Origin: Halobacteria archaeon
GTDB taxonomy: Bacteria; Pseudomonadota; Gammaproteobacteria; UBA9214
Direction: 5' to 3'
Length of the DNA stretch: 5,339 nt
NCBI GenBank assembly: GCA_013041945.1
Contig: JABDRC010000271.1
Coordinates: 1 to 5,339, forward strand
Positions 3,335 through 5,339 of the stretch are shown here, one piece after another. The position numbers and the translations under genes were made by a program. The notes under the pieces are model-generated. The model had not been told where the DNA came from. It did not search any database and saw nothing but the letters and a program-made list of their open reading frames with translations. How positions within the stretch are numbered: position 1 is the first letter of the stretch; each line of letters begins with the position of its first letter.

Positions 3335-5339
3335 CTAGATAGGATTACATGTCTTGAATCTGTTACTCCATTCACAGGTCGGCTCGGCGTTGCAGGCCTG
3401 CTTGTTGGTGATATCACCGCAGACGACAACTCCACCCACGTTGATGGTCGTCGTGACAGTGTTCGACGTCACGCTGCCGTGATTGGCGTCCGCCGCCGTG
3501 GCGACCGAACTGTCGTTGGTGGCACCGTTGGTCGTACCCGCCTGTCCGGTCACCGTCAGGGTCACGTCGGTGTTGGCTCCCGGAGCCAGCGTGACCGAGT
3601 TCTGACCCAGCGTCGACGGATCAAAATCCACACCATTCGTGTCACTCACACTCAGGTTGAAGGTCGTATTTGGACAGGCCGCCGTGTCGTTGTTGGCAAT
3701 GCTCACCGTGTAGTTCACGCTGCCGCCGTCGACTGTGATGTCCTGCGCTGTCGGCGAGATGGACACCGTCGGATTGCTGTAGGTGCAAACCGCGGCCTGG
3801 ATGGTGGTCCTGACGGTGTCTGTCTGCTCCTGACCGGCATGATCCACATCGTCGCGAACCTCCACACTGGAATCGAGCAGGTCGCCGTTTGCACCAGTAC
3901 CGTTACCGGTCACTGTCAGGGTCACCGAGGTGTCGCCAGCGCCCGCTGCAATGCTTACCGATGCAGCCGACAGCACGGACGGCAGGTTGAAGCTGGCGAT
4001 ATTGCCCGTCTCGCTGAGGATGCCCAGGTCGAAGGTCGTATCCGGGCAGGCCGTCGTGTCGTTGTTAGTCACGCTCAACGTGTACACGGCCGAACCATCC
4101 ACCGCGATGCTCTGGTCATTGCCCAGGGCGAAGGTCGGGGCATTGCGTGTGCACACGGGCGGTGGACCCGGATCACAATCGACCTGACAGAAGTCCGGAC
4201 CCGGTACCTGCTCCTGGCCCTCGCAAAGCGAGTCACCACAGGATGCCGACAGCCTCGGGGTTACACGGCAGGCCAGGCCAGCACTGGCGTCGATGCAGCG
4301 GTTGTCGGCGACGTCGGTGCCGCAGCCGATCGGGTTGGTGCCGCCGTTACCGCAGCACCACTGATTCGAGACCTTACCCTTCTGCCTTCCGGCGCAGTCT
4401 TCCGCACAGGTTATGCAGTCCTCGCCGTCACCAGCTTCACACAGGCCGTTGCCGCAGAAGGCGCCACTGACCTGGGCGCAGTCGCTGGCACAGCTAATGG
4501 AGTCCTCGCCAAATTCACAGATGTCATTGCCGTTACAGTTGGCCGGGTCGAAGGTGGCCTGGAACTGCCGCATCATTTCATGATCTTCGTGGTCGAGCAG
4601 ATGGCAGTGGTTCGGGAAACGTCCCGGGTAGTCCTCGAAGTCCATGATGATGCGCGCCCTGACGTTCGGCGGGATGTGGACGATGTCCTTCCATGTATTG
4701 AGTTCCCAGGGTTGCAGCGGGATAGCCAGGCCGGTAGTCATGTCGGTCTTGTCCAGGATCTGGAACTTGACCAGATGAACGTGCATCGGGTGGTAGGAAC
4801 TGGTCGGGTTCTCGAACTCCCAGATCTCGCGGGTGCCCAGCACCGGGAACTCGGTGACGTCATCCCAGAACTGACCGGTGATGTTTCCATTCGGGCCGTC
4901 CAGCGACTGGATCACCCACTCGTTGACCAGGCGGCCCGAGCCGTCCTTGCAGGCCTTGTTTACAAGCTTTTCGAGACGGAAGAAACGCTCGTTGTCGGCC
5001 GAAGCCTCGGGCAGCGCTGTCACCGTGCGCAGCGTGCTGGAGATAGCGCCGATGTAACCTTGGTTGCCGGTCACGATGAACTTCATGATCGCAGGCACCA
5101 ACGGCAGGGTCGGGTCATCGTTGCGCAGGATGATCTCGGTGCCGGCCGGGTAACCGGCGAAGTCGATCACGACATCGAGGCGCTCGGCAGGGCCGATGAC
5201 ACCACCGGTCGAATTGCCGAGGTCGATCGGTGCGCTGACCAGGCCGAGGTCGGTACCGACCAGGGGGAAGCTCGGGTCGTTGCCCGGATCGGTGATGTTC
5301 TCCAGCCGGTAGATGTATTCGCGCGACTGCGAACCGTTC
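3335..5339 (-). CDS. CotA/bilirubin-oxidase-like multicopper oxidase with long Cys-rich and Ig-like tail (5' end missing)
   Basis: The frame is open to the right edge; 667 codons are visible and the N-terminal copper motifs lie outside. The second cupredoxin domain shows NGSQSREYIYRL and GPAERLDVVIDFAGYPAGT (about 5212-5141), the wording of CotA-type laccases. The last domain keeps the copper ligands: HPMHVH at 4792-4775, and HCHLLDHEDHEMM at 4609-4571, which gives His-Cys-His, the fourth His and an axial Met for the type 1 site. The core should therefore be active. It would oxidise Cu(I), Mn(II), phenols or similar compounds with reduction of oxygen to water, but the substrate cannot be read from the sequence. 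After the core come Cys-rich modules (4537-4175), two Ig-like repeats (4138-3431) and a C-terminal module with four cysteines (3421-3338). This tail is far longer than in typical CotA (about 510 residues in all). The nearby cusBA genes favour a copper-linked role. The GTG at 5170 is an internal valine, not a start. Confidence 0.95.
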   Translation of the reverse strand, partial: NGSQSREYIYRLENITDPGNDPSFPLVGTDLGLVSAPIDLGNSTGGVIGPAERLDVVIDFAGYPAGTEIILRNDDPTLPLVPAIMKFIVTGNQGYIGAISSTLRTVTALPEASADNERFFRLEKLVNKACKDGSGRLVNEWVIQSLDGPNGNITGQFWDDVTEFPVLGTREIWEFENPTSSYHPMHVHLVKFQILDKTDMTTGLAIPLQPWELNTWKDIVHIPPNVRARIIMDFEDYPGRFPNHCHLLDHEDHEMMRQFQATFDPANCNGNDICEFGEDSISCASDCAQVSGAFCGNGLCEAGDGEDCITCAEDCAGRQKGKVSNQWCCGNGGTNPIGCGTDVADNRCIDASAGLACRVTPRLSASCGDSLCEGQEQVPGPDFCQVDCDPGPPPVCTRNAPTFALGNDQSIAVDGSAVYTLSVTNNDTTACPDTTFDLGILSETGNIASFNLPSVLSAASVSIAAGAGDTSVTLTVTGNGTGANGDLLDSSVEVRDDVDHAGQEQTDTVRTTIQAAVCTYSNPTVSISPTAQDITVDGGSVNYTVSIANNDTAACPNTTFNLSVSDTNGVDFDPSTLGQNSVTLAPGANTDVTLTVTGQAGTTNGATNDSSVATAADANHGSVTSNTVTTTINVGGVVVCGDITNKQACNAEPTCEWSNRFKTCNPI
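3338..3421 (-). other. C-terminal Cys/Trp mini-module of the multicopper oxidase
   Basis: The last 28 residues read as CGDITNKQACNAEP, TCEWSNRFKTC and NPI, with four cysteines spaced C-x8-C-x5-C-x8-C and one tryptophan. Similar small ends occur on other exported bacterial proteins as I recall, but I cannot name a family with certainty. Two disulphides are likely in an exported protein. It may be a surface-attachment or sorting module, which is speculative. Confidence 0.55.
3431..4138 (-). repeat. Two Ig-like (NEW3/COG1470-like) repeats in the oxidase tail
   Basis: Repeat 1 (4138-3791) and repeat 2 (3772-3431) are each about 115 residues. They share VDG-(S)-V-YT-S, NNDT-ACP-TTF-L, SVTL/SVSIA, VTLTVTG, DSSV and a closing TTI strand. 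Each contains one conserved Cys in ACP, and a second Cys lies in the linker before each repeat (VCTRN, VCTYS), so one disulphide per repeat is possible. At the DNA level 4031-4084 and 3659-3712 agree at 45 of 54 bases, pointing to an internal duplication. Such folds usually act as spacers or carbohydrate or cell-wall contacts in secreted enzymes. Confidence 0.8.
4175..4537 (-). repeat. Three Cys-rich modules following the oxidase core
   Basis: The pattern C-x-(G/D)-x(2-4)-C-E-x-G-E, then C-x2-D-C, occurs at 4537-4478, 4456-4394 and, more diverged, 4240-4175. A further Cys-rich insert lies between the second and third, with WCCGNGG and later single cysteines. The CGNGLCEAGDGEDC wording belongs to a short disulphide-rich motif seen in many secreted bacterial proteins, recalled rather than searched. 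The modules start a few residues after the last copper ligands and probably form a rigid, disulphide-locked stalk in an exported protein. Confidence 0.8.

Noticed and set aside
5168..5170. GTG as start of the multicopper oxidase
   Set aside because: The frame stays open for 56 further codons to the window edge, and those encode conserved oxidase sequence (GPAERLDVVIDF), so this GTG is an internal valine.
1..5339. tRNA, rRNA, CRISPR array, insertion sequence with transposase, attachment site
   Set aside because: None was seen on reading both strands. The repeats present are short hairpins or a single inverted repeat without regular direct repeats and spacers, and no transposase coding sequence occurs.

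Overview
The window is a GC-rich stretch of what looks like a proteobacterial chromosome, most likely a gammaproteobacterium. That placement is an inference from the closeness of the CusA/CusB proteins to enterobacterial ones and from the type of dispersed repeat; no rRNA or other marker is present. All four genes lie on the minus strand, so the transcriptional order runs from high to low coordinates.

Layout in transcription order: (1) 5339-3335, the middle and C-terminal part of a secreted CotA/bilirubin-oxidase-like multicopper oxidase, running off the right edge. Its oxidase core is followed by an unusual tail of Cys-rich modules, two Ig-like repeats and a small Cys/Trp C-terminal module. 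(2) 3288-3309, a perfect 9-bp hairpin that is a likely terminator. (3) 3218-2541, a small secreted DNRLRE-type protein of unknown function with a very good ribosome binding site. (4) 2540-2231, a 310-base gap with a stem-loop at the preceding stop codon, a widespread type of long inverted repeat (2398-2486) and a possible promoter abutting the next gene. (5) 2230-830, a CusB-type periplasmic adaptor with a duplicated heavy-metal-binding domain. (6) 829-663, a 167-base spacer filled with consecutive small hairpins, probably a dispersed repeat. (7) 662-1, the first 220 codons of a CusA-type RND metal pump, running off the left edge.

Together the genes suggest a copper (or copper/silver) handling locus. 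CusB and CusA would form the inner-membrane and periplasmic parts of a tripartite efflux pump, and the multicopper oxidase would use copper and perhaps oxidise Cu(I) or organic or metal substrates outside the cytoplasm. The outer-membrane channel (CusC), CusF and a CusRS-type regulator are not in the window. The DNRLRE protein has no known role here. The link between oxidase and pump rests on adjacency and shared metal, not on an obvious single operon, because a terminator-like hairpin and two repeat-bearing gaps separate the genes.
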